From contig JADGCJ010000145.1 of the NCBI GenBank assembly GCA_015229045.1, forward strand, positions 1-8,241: DNA of 8,241 nt. Reading direction: 5' to 3'. Under the pieces are notes generated by a model that saw only the letters and a list, made by a program, of their open reading frames with translations, was not told the origin of the DNA and did not search any database. Below are positions 8,056 through 8,241 of the stretch, in pieces. How positions within the stretch are numbered: position 1 is the stretch's first letter; each line of letters starts with the position of its first letter. The translations under genes were made by a program, and so were the position numbers. The DNA is from Magnetococcales bacterium (GTDB lineage Bacteria; Pseudomonadota; Magnetococcia; Magnetococcales; DC0425bin3).

Positions 8056-8064
8056 AGTATAGCA
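8056..8064 (-). promoter_or_regulatory. Extended -10 promoter of the transposase
   Basis: On the minus strand TGCTATACT forms an extended -10 element (TG, one base, TATACT; 5 of 6 to TATAAT). No good -35 lies 16-18 bases upstream, which extended -10 promoters can tolerate. Transcription would start near 8049, leaving about 85 bases before the ATG, including the leader hairpin. Confidence 0.4.
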
Positions 8065-8065
8065 C

Positions 8066-8241
8066 ACTTTTTTTGGCCGATTTTTTCTGCTCTACGAAGC
8101 CTTCTGCCGCATTTTTAATTTTTGCGCGCAGAGGGGTGTCACTCCAAAGTCAGGCAAGACATATCACCCTGCTGACACTCCCAGAGATACCAAAAATAGG
8201 GATGAGGCAAGGCTCGTGCTTGGCAGAGAAAAATCACAAAA
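8066..8241. other. Non-coding right edge
   Basis: I see no open frame, RNA gene or strong hairpin here. It contains T-rich stretches (8068-8086) and, at 8131-8141, the weak inverted match to 6306-6316 discussed for the insertion sequence. It may be insertion-sequence DNA or the flanking chromosome. Confidence 0.4.

Larger units (their letters stand above)
6306..8141 (-). mobile_element. IS66-type insertion sequence (ends tentative)
   Basis: The transposase at 6349-7965 defines the element; its limits are not proven. TCAGACCCCTC (6306-6316) and GAGGGGTGTCA (8131-8141) are inverted matches at 9 of 11 positions and lie plausibly outside the gene. However, the flanking 8-base sequences (GTAACCGT and CTCCAAAG) do not form the target duplication expected for IS66. 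The right end may be elsewhere or beyond the window. No tnpA or tnpB accessory gene is present within the window, so this is a single-gene type or a partial copy. Confidence 0.35.

Noticed and set aside
6298..8149. Target-site duplication around the insertion sequence
   Set aside because: The 8-base flanks of the best inverted match (GTAACCGT and CTCCAAAG) do not agree, so the ends are left tentative.

Overview
The window is proteobacterial chromosome. Its core is GC-rich (one sampled 60-base line inside the chaperone gene is 36/60 G+C). The chaperone and the small membrane protein look proteobacterial. The GC-rich intergenic repeats that follow gene ends remind me of those in magnetotactic/Magnetococcales-like genomes, but that placement is an impression; genus and class are not settled by this sequence.

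Layout: 1-68 is a repeat with a terminator-like hairpin. 83-2023 (minus) is htpG, the bacterial Hsp90, with a sigma-32-like heat-shock promoter at about 2117-2145. Divergent from it, 2288-2695 (plus) encodes an unrecognised four-helix membrane protein. 2714-2864 holds two more members of the same repeat family, meeting head to head; the second sits just after what looks like the 3' end of a decayed minus-strand gene (2863-2934). 3050-3640 is a ParD/ParE-type toxin-antitoxin operon with a small palindromic operator. 3648-4061 (minus) is a 5'-truncated phage tail-type gene. Its upstream side is replaced by an array of hairpin-forming repeats (4065-4302) of REP-like type. 4417-6126 (minus) is a strikingly AT-rich gene for a membrane-anchored Ser/Thr kinase whose C-terminus looks like the RodZ C-terminal domain (DUF4115). 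6349-7965 (minus) is an IS66-type transposase with an extended -10 promoter and a leader hairpin that covers its ribosome binding site.

The left third (htpG and the membrane protein) is ordinary chromosome. From about 2.8 kb on the window is accessory: decayed genes, a toxin-antitoxin module, a phage remnant, a repeat array, an AT-rich kinase gene of probable foreign origin, and an insertion sequence. The genes do not form one pathway. The item most worth a second look is the kinase-transmembrane-DUF4115 protein, which would put a kinase where RodZ has its DNA-binding-like, MreB-contacting domain. Next are the hairpin array and the repeat family locked to gene 3' ends.
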